DNA from: JBHEBG01 sp046557915
Lineage (GTDB): Bacteria > Bacteroidota > Bacteroidia > Flavobacteriales > Flavobacteriaceae
Assembly (NCBI RefSeq): GCF_046557915.1
Contig: NZ_JBHEBG010000001.1
Coordinates: 558,001 to 622,000, forward strand
DNA length: 64,000 nt
Direction: 5' to 3'
In this document: positions 26,969-35,828 of the stretch, piece by piece
How positions within the stretch are numbered: the stretch's first letter is position 1
Layout of the letters: every line of letters begins with the position of its first letter
The notes under the pieces: model-generated
What the model saw: the letters and a program-made list of their open reading frames with translations, nothing else
Told to the model about the DNA's origin: nothing
Databases searched by the model: none
Translations under genes and position numbers: made by a program

Positions 26969-29900
26969 TTAAAATTTAACGTTGAGTCCTAGCGCAAAAA
27001 AACGGGTCAACGGACTTGCCGATTGTATCCAACCTCTGGTCAAGGTCTGTTGGTTGCCTGTTGTTCTGGTATCCAACGCATCAGGATTATATCCTCTAAA
27101 ATCCGTACTATTAAAAATATTGTTCCCCGTTAGGTACACTCTCAGAAAATCTATTTTCAAATAATCGGTAACTGTTTCCGGCAGATTGTACCCCAATTGT
27201 AAACTTCTTAAACGGAAGTAATCTGCATCATAAATGGAAAGGCTTGAAGCTCTTGTAAGTCTCCCTGCTGAGGAAAAACTAGAAAAATCTGGCCTTCTGA
27301 AAAACCCGTCGGGGTTACGATCAGAGAAGTAGTTATCAAAATAATGTTGCGTGGGCACAAAAAAGCCTTCTCCGCTTTCCGCAAAATAAACCATACGATC
27401 CGAGACTTTTCTGCCTTCAACTCCAGTAAATTGAGCACTGAAATCGAATCCTTTGTAGTTGAGGGTAAATCCAAATCCGTAGGTAAAATCCGGGTTAAAA
27501 TCGCCCTGAGTTACCCGGTCGTCGGGCGTTATGGCACCGTCGCCGTTGGCATCCCTAACTATATAATCGCCAACTTCCGTGCCGGCCAAAGGTGTAACCG
27601 TTGCACCATCTATATCTGCTTGGCTTTGGAATACTCCTTGTATATCATAAGCATAGAACTCGGCAATGCTACCGCCAACCTTGGTAAGGAAATCCATACC
27701 TCCGTTGTTGGCTATAATTTGCTCTTGACCTTCCCCCAAAGCCAGCACTTCATTCTGGTTGGTGGTAATGTTGGCATTAAACCCAAGGACAAAATCGCCA
27801 AGCTCAAAATTGTTTCCTCTAATTTCAAACTCAAAACCTGTATTTTCCAACTCCCCAATATTCTGTAGTGATTCGGTAAAGCCAGATTGTTGTGGTACAG
27901 GCACATCCAACAATAAGTCCGTAGTTTTAGAATTATAATATTCTGCCGTAAGCAATAACTTATTGTTTAAAAAGCCTAAATCTAGACCTAGGTTCAAAGC
28001 ACTATTGGTTTCCCAAGACAAATCCGGATTGGGAGAGGTACTTGTAAAGGAACCCGCAACCAATTGCCCATCAACTACATAATTGTCTGGGTCTATCAAC
28101 GCAATGGCACCGAAGTCACCAATCTGATTATTTCCTGTTTGCCCCCAACTTGCCCTTAGTTTGGTGAAACTTACCAAACCATCTTCGGGAAAGAAGCTTT
28201 CATTGCTAAGGGTCCATCCTGCAGAAATTGAAGCAAAATTTCCATATTTTGTATTTGCACCGAAACGCGATGAGCCGTCTCTCCTAAAAGAACCGGAAAG
28301 GGAGTATCTACCATCATAGTCGTACTGCAAACGACTAAAATAGGATTCTAACGCCCACTTACTTCTCTGGGCAATGGCCGAAGGGTTGGTAGCCCCCGCA
28401 ATGTTCCTTAAATTGTCGTCCGCAAAATTATTGCTCTCTAGCTTTGTCCTAAAAAAGCTTTCTTCTTGATAACCAAAACCCAACAATACATCAACGGTGT
28501 GCTTACCAAAAGTTTTATTATAGGTTAAGAGGTTCTCCGTAATAAAGTTTTCCCTTTTTATATTGCTTTCCAACGCCTGTGTACGGTTATTTGCAATAGG
28601 TGTTCTATAGTTTCCAATGTTTGATGGAGCAAAGAATTCCGTAAAAATGGTATTATAGTCCCCGCCAAATGACGTCTTGAACTTTATACCGTCCCATGGC
28701 TCCACTTCAAAATAAGTGCTTCCGAAAACCCGTAAACGACGTTCAAAAAAATCGGTCAATGATGTTTGGGCCACGGTGTTTTCAGAAATTGGGCCATCCC
28801 AATTGTCGTTATGGTCATTTAGCTGATTGGAAATGGCAAAAGAACCATCGGAGTTGTTAATAGGATAATACGGGTTCATCAATATTATCGAAAAACTGGG
28901 ATCGGGCTGTGCTTTATCACCTAACCCATAATTAGACCAACCAGCTTCTCCGGTGGGGTTGGAATTGATCAAAGAGATATTTGAGGTAATCCCGAATCGG
29001 ATGCGTTCGCTGATTTGCGAATTAATTTGTATGTTATTGGTGTAGCGTTTATAATCCGAATCTATAATGATATTATCTTGGTCCAAGTATCCAAAGGAAA
29101 TGGAGTAATTTGTCTTTTCCGAACCTCCACTTAGGTTTAAATAATGATTTTGTTGCGCCGCCGATCTAAACACGGCATCTGTCCAGTTTGTATTGGTCAA
29201 ACCCGGTTGCCTATCCAAATAACCTTGCAAATACCCCGGAATCCTGCTGCGTTTACCTCCTCCGTTGGCGTCTCGGGTAGCATTGTCATCGGTAACGCTT
29301 CGTCCGGTACCTCCAGAAACATATCCAAAATTTCTAGCGTCGGAATCAAACAGCGCGGCATCATAAGCATCTACCAATTCAAAGTTGTCAATACGCTCCT
29401 GAAAACCATAGTAGGTATCATATGTTACCTTTAAGCTGCCTTGTTTTCCTTTTTTGGTCGTTATCAGAATAACGCCATTGGATGCCCTAGACCCGTAGAT
29501 TGCCGCAGAAGCCGCATCCTTTAAAATGTTAATGGATTCGATATCCTGATTACTTATGGAGCTAAAGGAAGAGCCTTCGGAAAGGGGATTGCCATCTATT
29601 ACAATTAGGGGATTGGTGCCCGCAGTTAACGTACTTAGTCCGCGTATCTGAATTACTGAATTCTCGCCTGGGTTTTTTCCGTTTCCTACAATCTGCACAC
29701 CCGCAACATTACCGGAAAGGGCTTGTTCAAAATTGGCCGAGGAAAAATTGTTCAATGCTTTATTCTCTATCTTGGAAACCGCACCGTTGAACTTTTCCTT
29801 TGTAGTGGTACCGTAGCCTATAACGACTATTTCATCCAATTCGGAAGCATCTGGTTTTAGTTGAACATTGATCTGGGTTTGATCTCCGACCACAATTTCT

Positions 29901-30490
29901 TGGGTTGTAAAACCAATGTACGTAATCAATAAAATTGCATTTTGATCTGAAACGTTTATCGAGAAATTACCATCAAAATCGGATTGTGTTCCGTTCGTGG
30001 TACCCTTCTCTACGATATTGGCTCCTGGTAGAGGCTGCCCGGTTTCATCCGCTATGGTTCCGCTTACCGTGCGCTGCTGTGCTTCTGTTGAGCTAGCCTC
30101 CTCCAACGGAACCGATGGGGCCCTGCCTGTTCGCCGAACCAGGTATACCCTTCTGTCGTTTAGATTAAATGTAGTATTTGTGTTCTTAAAGATTCGCTCT
30201 AAGACTTCCGCAAGCTTTTCTTTTTTAGCATTTAGAGATACAATACGTTTTAAGTCTACGTCCTCTATCTTGTAAACAAACTGAAATTCCGTACTACTCT
30301 CTATTTCATCGATCAATTGCCCTACGGGTACATTGTTTAGATTCAATGTAATCTTTGTACGTTGTCCATAGGTTTCATTGGCATGCATTGTAAATAAAGT
30401 TGCCAAAATGAACAATGTACAAAGCTTCATTTTTAGATCGTATTTAAATAAGGGATAAGGGCTTCTTGTAAGGTTAAGAAGTTTTTTCAT
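26969..30490 (-). CDS. SusC/RagA TonB-linked outer-membrane transporter with STN domain
   Basis: 1173 residues. Signal peptide (about 1-42, ending MHANETYGQ), STN domain (about 45-120, TKITLNLNNVPVGQLIDEIE), carboxypeptidase-like domain (about 140-220), plug with DAASAAIYGSRASNGVILIT, and a barrel ending FFALGLNVKF. The STN domain again implies regulation through the FecR protein encoded 207 bp upstream. Partner of the following SusD. The barrel diverges clearly from that of the first SusC, so the two systems are not a recent duplication. Confidence 0.95.
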   Translation of the reverse strand: MKKLLNLTRSPYPLFKYDLKMKLCTLFILATLFTMHANETYGQRTKITLNLNNVPVGQLIDEIESSTEFQFVYKIEDVDLKRIVSLNAKKEKLAEVLERIFKNTNTTFNLNDRRVYLVRRTGRAPSVPLEEASSTEAQQRTVSGTIADETGQPLPGANIVEKGTTNGTQSDFDGNFSINVSDQNAILLITYIGFTTQEIVVGDQTQINVQLKPDASELDEIVVIGYGTTTKEKFNGAVSKIENKALNNFSSANFEQALSGNVAGVQIVGNGKNPGENSVIQIRGLSTLTAGTNPLIVIDGNPLSEGSSFSSISNQDIESINILKDAASAAIYGSRASNGVILITTKKGKQGSLKVTYDTYYGFQERIDNFELVDAYDAALFDSDARNFGYVSGGTGRSVTDDNATRDANGGGKRSRIPGYLQGYLDRQPGLTNTNWTDAVFRSAAQQNHYLNLSGGSEKTNYSISFGYLDQDNIIIDSDYKRYTNNIQINSQISERIRFGITSNISLINSNPTGEAGWSNYGLGDKAQPDPSFSIILMNPYYPINNSDGSFAISNQLNDHNDNWDGPISENTVAQTSLTDFFERRLRVFGSTYFEVEPWDGIKFKTSFGGDYNTIFTEFFAPSNIGNYRTPIANNRTQALESNIKRENFITENLLTYNKTFGKHTVDVLLGFGYQEESFFRTKLESNNFADDNLRNIAGATNPSAIAQRSKWALESYFSRLQYDYDGRYSLSGSFRRDGSSRFGANTKYGNFASISAGWTLSNESFFPEDGLVSFTKLRASWGQTGNNQIGDFGAIALIDPDNYVVDGQLVAGSFTSTSPNPDLSWETNSALNLGLDLGFLNNKLLLTAEYYNSKTTDLLLDVPVPQQSGFTESLQNIGELENTGFEFEIRGNNFELGDFVLGFNANITTNQNEVLALGEGQEQIIANNGGMDFLTKVGGSIAEFYAYDIQGVFQSQADIDGATVTPLAGTEVGDYIVRDANGDGAITPDDRVTQGDFNPDFTYGFGFTLNYKGFDFSAQFTGVEGRKVSDRMVYFAESGEGFFVPTQHYFDNYFSDRNPDGFFRRPDFSSFSSAGRLTRASSLSIYDADYFRLRSLQLGYNLPETVTDYLKIDFLRVYLTGNNIFNSTDFRGYNPDALDTRTTGNQQTLTRGWIQSASPLTRFFALGLNVKF

Positions 30491-30697
30491 ACTTTTATAG
30501 TGTTAATTGTGGTTAATCTTTTTTAGTTTGATCACTTGATCCAATCGGGAAATGGTCGCACATTTTCCGATTTTTTTATGCCTTTTTAATGCAATAAATC
30601 ATTTAGTGATTTTATCCGATGATTATTTCCTACTTGGTTTTTACTTCATTGGCATTAAATTTTTTATGTTGTTTGTAGTTAGAGTAATTTTTGATCT

Positions 30698-31825
30698 TCA
30701 TTTAAGAATTATATTGTCGTCCTCCATAATCTCATAATCAATATCGTAATTTATCTTTAGCTCTTCCAGTACATTTTCAATGGGTTCGTCCCCAAAATTG
30801 GCATTGAACTCTTTTTTGGACAGTACTTCGTTGTAGTTAGAAATGGTAACATTGTAGTGTCTCTCCAGTTTTTTGAGGATGTTTTCAAAAGTCATGTTCC
30901 TAAACACAAGTTCGCCATTGATCCAAGAAGTATAAATACTTGTTATCACTTTATTTGTAATGATATGGTTCTTTTCTTTGTTAAAGCTTCCTTTGAACCC
31001 AGGTTTCAAAAGGGTATTCTTTTCTGTATCATATCCTTCTGTTTCTGTGTATAGGCTTACGGACCCTTCAACGAGTACAACTTCGGTGGTTTCATCTTCT
31101 GGATAGGCAGAAACATTAAATTGTGTGCCCAATACACGAACATTTAATTTATTGGCATTTACTATAAAAGGGTGTTCGGGATCTTTGGCAACATCCAAGA
31201 ACGCTTCCCCGGTAATAAACACCTGCCTTTTAAATCCTTTTATAAACTGTACAGGATATTTAATGGAAGATCCTGCATTAAGATGGGCTATTGTACCATC
31301 TGACAATTGCAGCTTAAATGTTTTTCCGTTGGGTACGGCAAGGGTATTGTAAGCAAGTTCTTTTTTGATGTTGGTATCAACATATTTTAGGCTTTTTCCA
31401 TCTTGCTTTCCAACTACTTTACCCTCTGCGTTAAGTACTTCAACTTTTCCATCTTCCTTAATGACTTTTATATCTCCATTTTCTAGCTCTAATGTAATGG
31501 CATTTGCAGGTATTGGATTAGAGATAGCCGTTGTTGTGTTTTGCAAATGGAAATATGCTGTGGATACCAGACCAATAAATACTGCAGCTACGGTGGCAAT
31601 TTTCCAATTGGCGAATTTTTTCTTTTTAGCGTTACGGGTCTTGGCGTTGATTGCTGTCCACAAAGATTCTTTTAAAGCGTTTTTATCTGCCTTGTTTTTA
31701 AAATTAACTTCGTGATTCCCTGAGTTAAGTTCTTTTTTAAACTTTTCTAAAACTTCCAATTCCTCATTGGATATGGATCCATTAAGATATTTATCCAACA
31801 AATTTCTAAACTCTTGCTCTTGCAT
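30698..31825 (-). CDS. FecR family anti-sigma factor
   Basis: 375 residues. Cytoplasmic helix region (FRNLLDKYLNGSISNEELEV), one membrane helix at about 76-92 (IATVAAVFIGLVSTAYF), FecR domain (FKLQLSDGTIAHLNAGSSIK, GEAFLDVAKDPEHPF) and a C-terminal DUF4974-like domain (FENILKKLERHYNVTI). It should sequester the sigma factor encoded 131 bp upstream and relay the loaded state of the second SusC. Confidence 0.93.
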   Translation of the reverse strand: MQEQEFRNLLDKYLNGSISNEELEVLEKFKKELNSGNHEVNFKNKADKNALKESLWTAINAKTRNAKKKKFANWKIATVAAVFIGLVSTAYFHLQNTTTAISNPIPANAITLELENGDIKVIKEDGKVEVLNAEGKVVGKQDGKSLKYVDTNIKKELAYNTLAVPNGKTFKLQLSDGTIAHLNAGSSIKYPVQFIKGFKRQVFITGEAFLDVAKDPEHPFIVNANKLNVRVLGTQFNVSAYPEDETTEVVLVEGSVSLYTETEGYDTEKNTLLKPGFKGSFNKEKNHIITNKVITSIYTSWINGELVFRNMTFENILKKLERHYNVTISNYNEVLSKKEFNANFGDEPIENVLEELKINYDIDYEIMEDDNIILK

Positions 31826-31956
31826 ATTGATGACTCTATACTACTATGAACCAAAAAGCTGGGGCAACTCACACAGCTTTTTTAAAATTAACATTTCTTT
31901 AACAGTTATGGGCAAAGCACGAAATTCGTCAGATTCTTAGTAAAGGGCAAGAAAAA

Positions 31957-32547
31957 TTACAGTAAAGTAGCGAAGATAATGAGGGATGTCAGCGAAGATT
32001 GGGTAAGCGTTAGATTTTCCCGAATAGACTTCAGGGCAATTGACATTTGGTTTTCCACGGATCGTTTTGATATACCCAGGCGCGAGGCTATTTCCTCATT
32101 GCTTATAGCCTCCATACGGCTTAGTCTAAAAATTTGTTGACATCTTGGTGGCAATCCCGTTAGGGACTTTTCGATAACAAATTGGGTTTGATCTAGGTTG
32201 TGCTGATTTTCAACATTGGATTTTGAAATCAGTTCCAACGATTCTATAACTTGAAGCTGGGCGGCACTGAATTTATTGTCTCTTAAATACTTGAAACACC
32301 CATAATTTACAGATTTGTAAACATAGGCTTCAAAATTCCTGATTTCCAGATCCTCTCGTTTTTGCCATAAACTCACCCAAATATCCTGAACGATATCTTT
32401 GGCAATACCGTTGTCCATAACAATTGCTTTAGCCTTGACAAACATAGGCTCCCAAAACAAATCGAACAGCTTGCGAAAAGCTTTTTGATTTCCGTTTTTG
32501 AATTCCTCCAAAAGCAATTTGTTGCTATTTGATTTTGTTGCTGACAT
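31957..32547 (-). CDS. ECF RNA polymerase sigma factor
   Basis: 196 residues. Region 2 (FRKLFDLFWEPMFVKAKAIV, KDIVQDIWVSLWQKR) and region 4 (CQQIFRLSRMEAISNEEIA, then SRLGISKRSVENQMSIAL) are both present. ATG start at 32547. It heads the fecR-susC-susD-gdpd run and should activate it. A hydrophobic C-terminal tail (LTSLIIFATLL) is typical of the Bacteroidota members of this family. Confidence 0.93.
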   Translation of the reverse strand: MSATKSNSNKLLLEEFKNGNQKAFRKLFDLFWEPMFVKAKAIVMDNGIAKDIVQDIWVSLWQKREDLEIRNFEAYVYKSVNYGCFKYLRDNKFSAAQLQVIESLELISKSNVENQHNLDQTQFVIEKSLTGLPPRCQQIFRLSRMEAISNEEIASRLGISKRSVENQMSIALKSIRENLTLTQSSLTSLIIFATLL

Positions 32548-32906
32548 ATCAATTTAGACACTTATAGAAACAGATTCTACATGCTAAATGTATAAAAAAA
32601 TGTCAATACTAATGAAAGAATGATACATTTCATAACCAATTCATAAGAATAAATTAATCATTCTCTTACGAAACTTTAAGCCCAAAATTTGACTTAAGAG
32701 CAATACAAATGTGTTTGGGAATCCCTTGTTATGTTGAATCATCATTCCCTTAAAAGTTGAGAATTGGCACACCTAGGGTATGGCAAAACATCTCCAAAAA
32801 CGGCTGTCATTTATTTCGCCCCTTAATTTCTAACATTAAAAAAACAGTTAAGGGTTAGATAAGTACTTCGTATGGTAAAACTGCTTAATTTCTTTAAAGC
32901 GTAGGT
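32548..32906. promoter_or_regulatory. 359-bp intergenic region upstream of the second sigma gene
   Basis: No gene, clear hairpin or palindromic operator was found on either strand. It is AT-rich and must contain the promoter of the sigma factor gene and the end of the DUF4861 transcript. I could not place a convincing TAnnTTTG element. Confidence 0.3.
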
Positions 32907-34082
32907 TTATGGAACAAGTGAGACTTTCAAAGGGTTATTAATTTTCTTGGCAAACAGGTTTAAATAATCCTCCCAATCCTGCATATTTTTAAATTGTCCG
33001 CTTTCTTTCCATCCAAACCCTGCAAAATAGATCGCCTTGCTCCCTTTTACCTTTAAATGGGCATAGGCGTTGCTAAGGTCCTTTTCTTGAACGTCGTGTT
33101 TTTCGTATCCCAAAAAACAATCGGCAGAAGCAACGATTGCCGTCCCTAGCTCAGAACCATCGTGGGGTTGCCAATAGCTGATCCATGCTCCGTTCTCATT
33201 TGCGGTAACTTGCCCATCTTTTTTATTTAGGGTAAGGCCGGCCGAAATTTTATCCGTACCCTCAATGGAAATTTCAAATCTTGAAAGGTTGCTACCATAA
33301 TCAAGGCTAATTACTTTAGATTCCTCAATTAAGGTTCCGCCTGCATCCCAAGCGCCTATTTCTAGATAAAAACTGGTCCGGATTGGGCCGGTTGCAATGG
33401 TTCTCCATTTCGTGTAGTTTTTTGAAAAATAATACGCGCTATCTTTCTTAATGGCTATACCCCCCACTCCACGACTGACACCCACATGAAAATTATCTAA
33501 CCCCTCCCCGGTATCCTCATGGTAAGTACCGTTGGTTTCCGTTTCCTTTTTATACCATTTGTCAATGATAGGGTAATCTACTTTTTTTAACCAGGCGTCC
33601 ACGCCACTTGTTAGGGTGCCTCCCGGAATACCATCCTCGGCCATTTTCTGTGCTGCCGGACCAAACATTCGGAAAGCCACTCTGTTATTTTCCCATGCAT
33701 AATCGTCCGTACGTTCTGGTACAAAGCGAGCGTAGCAGAAAGTTTCCGATTTTGGCCTTTCATCCTTCGAAATTTCAACTATTTCGAACTTTTTTATGGA
33801 TTTTGCCTTTATTTCGGTTTGGAATAAAAGCAAATCCATTATTTCGTCCCCATCTTCGTCCACCAGTTGTGTGACCAATAGTTTGTTTGAAGCCAAATCT
33901 TTAATTCCAATATGTGTCAGACTATCGATCTTCAAAAAATCTGAGGTCAATTCCATCGTCTCAAAAGATCGGTCTTCGTCCAATGTATTTTCAACAACAA
34001 TTATCCTTGCTGTTTTTCCGGGAGAACAAGATGCTAGTATGAAAAATCCAATAAGACAGCTAAGAAAGTGTTGAAGTTTCAT
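32907..34082 (-). CDS. DUF4861 family lipoprotein
   Basis: 391 residues with lipoprotein signal FFILASC. The sequence has the features I associate with DUF4861: an N-terminal VVENTLDEDRSFETMEL, a central VSRGVGGIAIKKDSAYYF, and YEKHDVQEKDLSNAYAHLKV near the end. DUF4861 proteins are recurrent in uronate and pectin-type utilisation loci of Bacteroidota; their activity is not known to me. It follows the SDR gene by 9 bp, so it belongs to the kduI operon and may act on an unsaturated-uronate-containing substrate outside the cytoplasm. Confidence 0.75.
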   Translation of the reverse strand: MKLQHFLSCLIGFFILASCSPGKTARIIVVENTLDEDRSFETMELTSDFLKIDSLTHIGIKDLASNKLLVTQLVDEDGDEIMDLLLFQTEIKAKSIKKFEIVEISKDERPKSETFCYARFVPERTDDYAWENNRVAFRMFGPAAQKMAEDGIPGGTLTSGVDAWLKKVDYPIIDKWYKKETETNGTYHEDTGEGLDNFHVGVSRGVGGIAIKKDSAYYFSKNYTKWRTIATGPIRTSFYLEIGAWDAGGTLIEESKVISLDYGSNLSRFEISIEGTDKISAGLTLNKKDGQVTANENGAWISYWQPHDGSELGTAIVASADCFLGYEKHDVQEKDLSNAYAHLKVKGSKAIYFAGFGWKESGQFKNMQDWEDYLNLFAKKINNPLKVSLVP

Positions 34083-34091
34083 TAAAAAAAA

Positions 34092-34886
34092 TTAATTTTC
34101 GTTGGATGGCTTTCCAATCGTGGCAAGAATACCTCCATCAACATAAAGGATATGCCCGTTTACAAAATTACTGGCCTCTGAAGCCAAAAAAATGGCTGCA
34201 CCGGCCAAATCGTTTGGGTCGCCCCATTTAGCGGCGGGGGTCCTGTTCACAATGAAATCATTAAATGGATGCCCCTCTATTCGTATAGGAGCAGTTTGTG
34301 CGGTAGCAAAGTAACCCGGGCCTATTCCGTTAATTTGAATATTGTGTTTTGCCCATTCCGTGGCCATGTTCCTAGTTAACATTTTAAGCCCACCTTTTGC
34401 CGCTGAATACGCCCCTACGGTGTTTCTGCCTAGCTCACTCATCATAGAGCAAATGTTGATAATCTTACCTTGTTTTCTGGCAATCATGCCCTTTACCACA
34501 TGTTTGGATACAATGAACGGGCTAATAAGATCTACATCAATGACTTCCTTAAAATCGGCAACGTCCATTTCCTCGAGAGCAGTTCTCTTAATGATTCCTG
34601 CGTTGTTTACAAGGATATCGATAGGTGCTATTTCTGCCTGAATTTTTTTTATGGCGTCCTTTACCGCTGCTTCATCGGCAACGTTAAACTTGTATCCTTT
34701 AGCACTGATTCCGAGAGATTCGTAATATGCTACCGCATCATCAATTTTCTTCTGTGAAGAATTTCCATTAATGACAAGGGTGGCACCAGCTTTACCAAGA
34801 CCTTCGGCCATTGCCATTCCCAGTCCATGAGTGCTTCCTGTAACCAACGCAACCTTTCCTGTTAAATCAAATAATGATAGTCCCAT
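34092..34886 (-). CDS. SDR family oxidoreductase, gluconate 5-dehydrogenase / KduD-like
   Basis: 264 residues. Rossmann motif TGSTHGLGMA (about 16-25), NNAG, and the catalytic YSAAK (Tyr-x-x-x-Lys). The sequence is close to gluconate 5-dehydrogenase and 2-dehydro-3-deoxy-gluconate 5-dehydrogenase. Next to kduI the KduD reaction is most likely: 3-deoxy-D-glycero-2,5-hexodiulosonate to 2-keto-3-deoxygluconate with NAD(P)H. The gap to kduI is 5 bp. KDG kinase and aldolase are not in the window. Confidence 0.88.
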   Translation of the reverse strand: MGLSLFDLTGKVALVTGSTHGLGMAMAEGLGKAGATLVINGNSSQKKIDDAVAYYESLGISAKGYKFNVADEAAVKDAIKKIQAEIAPIDILVNNAGIIKRTALEEMDVADFKEVIDVDLISPFIVSKHVVKGMIARKQGKIINICSMMSELGRNTVGAYSAAKGGLKMLTRNMATEWAKHNIQINGIGPGYFATAQTAPIRIEGHPFNDFIVNRTPAAKWGDPNDLAGAAIFLASEASNFVNGHILYVDGGILATIGKPSNEN

Positions 34887-34891
34887 AGGTG

Positions 34892-35731
34892 TTATCTCAA
34901 AGCTGTTATTTTTGCTACATCCATATCATTATAGTCCAAATTCTCACCAGCCATTCCCCAAATAAAAGTGTAGCTTGAGGTGCCCGATCCACAGTGTATG
35001 GACCAAGGTGGGGAAATAACCGCTTCGTGGTTTTGCATCCAGATATGACGTGTTTCTTGAGGTTGTCCCATAAAATGACATACACTTTGGCCTTCGGGTA
35101 CATCCAAGTAAAAATAGACTTCCATTCTTCTGTCGTGCACATGGGCGGGCATAGTATTCCAAACACTTCCTGTTTTGAGCTCGGTCATCCCCATCTGTAG
35201 TTGGCAAGAGGTTACAATACCACCTATAATCATCTGGCTTACGGTACGTTGATTTGCCGTTTCCAAGGATCCTAACTCCAATTTGTTTGCTTCCCCCAAG
35301 CTTACTTTTTTAGTAGTATAGGGGGTGTGTGCCGGAGTTGAATTTAAATAAAACTTGGCCGGATTTTTAGGGTTATCACTTTTAAAGACGATTTCTTCGT
35401 TTCCCATTCCTATATACAGGGCATCCTTATGCCCCAAAACATGAGTGGTACCGTCTACATCTACGCAACCGCTTTCCCCTACATTGATAATTCCCAATTC
35501 CCTGCGCTGTAAAAAGAAGTCTGCCTTAAGGGGATCTATGGCTTCCAGTTTTAGGGGTTCCGTTGGCACCGCGGTGCCAGCTATGTACCGGTCGTAGTGG
35601 GTATAGGTAAGGTTGATTTTTCCTGTCTGCATCAAATTGTCGATTAAAAACTCTTCCCTAAGTTTATTCGTGTTATATTTTTTCACAGCTTCCGGACTGG
35701 AAGCGTAACGTGTTTCCCATGATGTTTCCAT
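34892..35731 (-). CDS. kduI: 5-dehydro-4-deoxy-D-glucuronate isomerase
   Basis: 279 residues from the ATG at 35731 (METSWETRYASSPEAVKKY); the frame stays open 14 codons further to a TTG inside the operator, which is unlikely to be used. The cupin metal site is visible as PAHVHDRRMEVYFYLDVPEG (two His and Glu) with a later His in WSIHCGSG. It converts 5-keto-4-deoxyuronate, released from unsaturated uronides, to 3-deoxy-hexodiulosonate. It heads the operon kduI-SDR-DUF4861, with a matching TACTTTTG -7 element 22 bp upstream. Confidence 0.95.
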   Translation of the reverse strand: METSWETRYASSPEAVKKYNTNKLREEFLIDNLMQTGKINLTYTHYDRYIAGTAVPTEPLKLEAIDPLKADFFLQRRELGIINVGESGCVDVDGTTHVLGHKDALYIGMGNEEIVFKSDNPKNPAKFYLNSTPAHTPYTTKKVSLGEANKLELGSLETANQRTVSQMIIGGIVTSCQLQMGMTELKTGSVWNTMPAHVHDRRMEVYFYLDVPEGQSVCHFMGQPQETRHIWMQNHEAVISPPWSIHCGSGTSSYTFIWGMAGENLDYNDMDVAKITALR

Positions 35732-35752
35732 AATTGTAAAGATATATTTGAA

Positions 35753-35760
35753 CAAAAGTA
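35753..35760 (-). promoter_or_regulatory. -7 promoter element of the kduI operon
   Basis: TACTTTTG on the minus strand matches the Bacteroidota -7 consensus TAnnTTTG exactly and lies 22 bp before the kduI ATG. The palindrome 35763-35788 starts two bases upstream, covering the rest of the promoter, which fits repression by the adjacent LacI protein. No clear -33 TTG was identified. Confidence 0.5.
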
Positions 35761-35762
35761 AT

Positions 35763-35788
35763 AAAAAATACAATCGATTGTATTTTTT
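35763..35788. promoter_or_regulatory. perfect 26-bp palindrome: probable operator of the LacI-type regulator
   Basis: The two halves mirror exactly around the central CG; the core is TACAATCGATTGTA. A central CG with an ATCGAT-like core is typical of LacI-family operators. It lies midway between the divergent kduI and lacI genes, next to the kduI -7 element and overlapping a near-match -7 (TATTTTTTG, 35781-35789) for the regulator gene. Both divergent transcripts could therefore be controlled together, with autoregulation. Confidence 0.75.
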
Positions 35789-35828
35789 GTATATTTATAC
35801 CAGAATTTTAGTTAAGTAGTTAACCTTT

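Noticed and set aside
27344..27868. 174-codon plus-strand open frame
   Set aside because: Antisense to the barrel region of the second SusC; no recognisable motifs.
30552..30737. 61-codon hydrophobic plus-strand frame between fecR and susC
   Set aside because: Composition is that of random AT-rich DNA (Phe/Ile/Leu run), it overlaps the fecR 3' end, and nothing supports expression.
35732..35773. N-terminal extension of kduI
   Set aside because: The TTG start would lie inside the palindromic operator and add a hydrophobic stretch foreign to KduI; the ATG at 35731 gives the family N-terminus.
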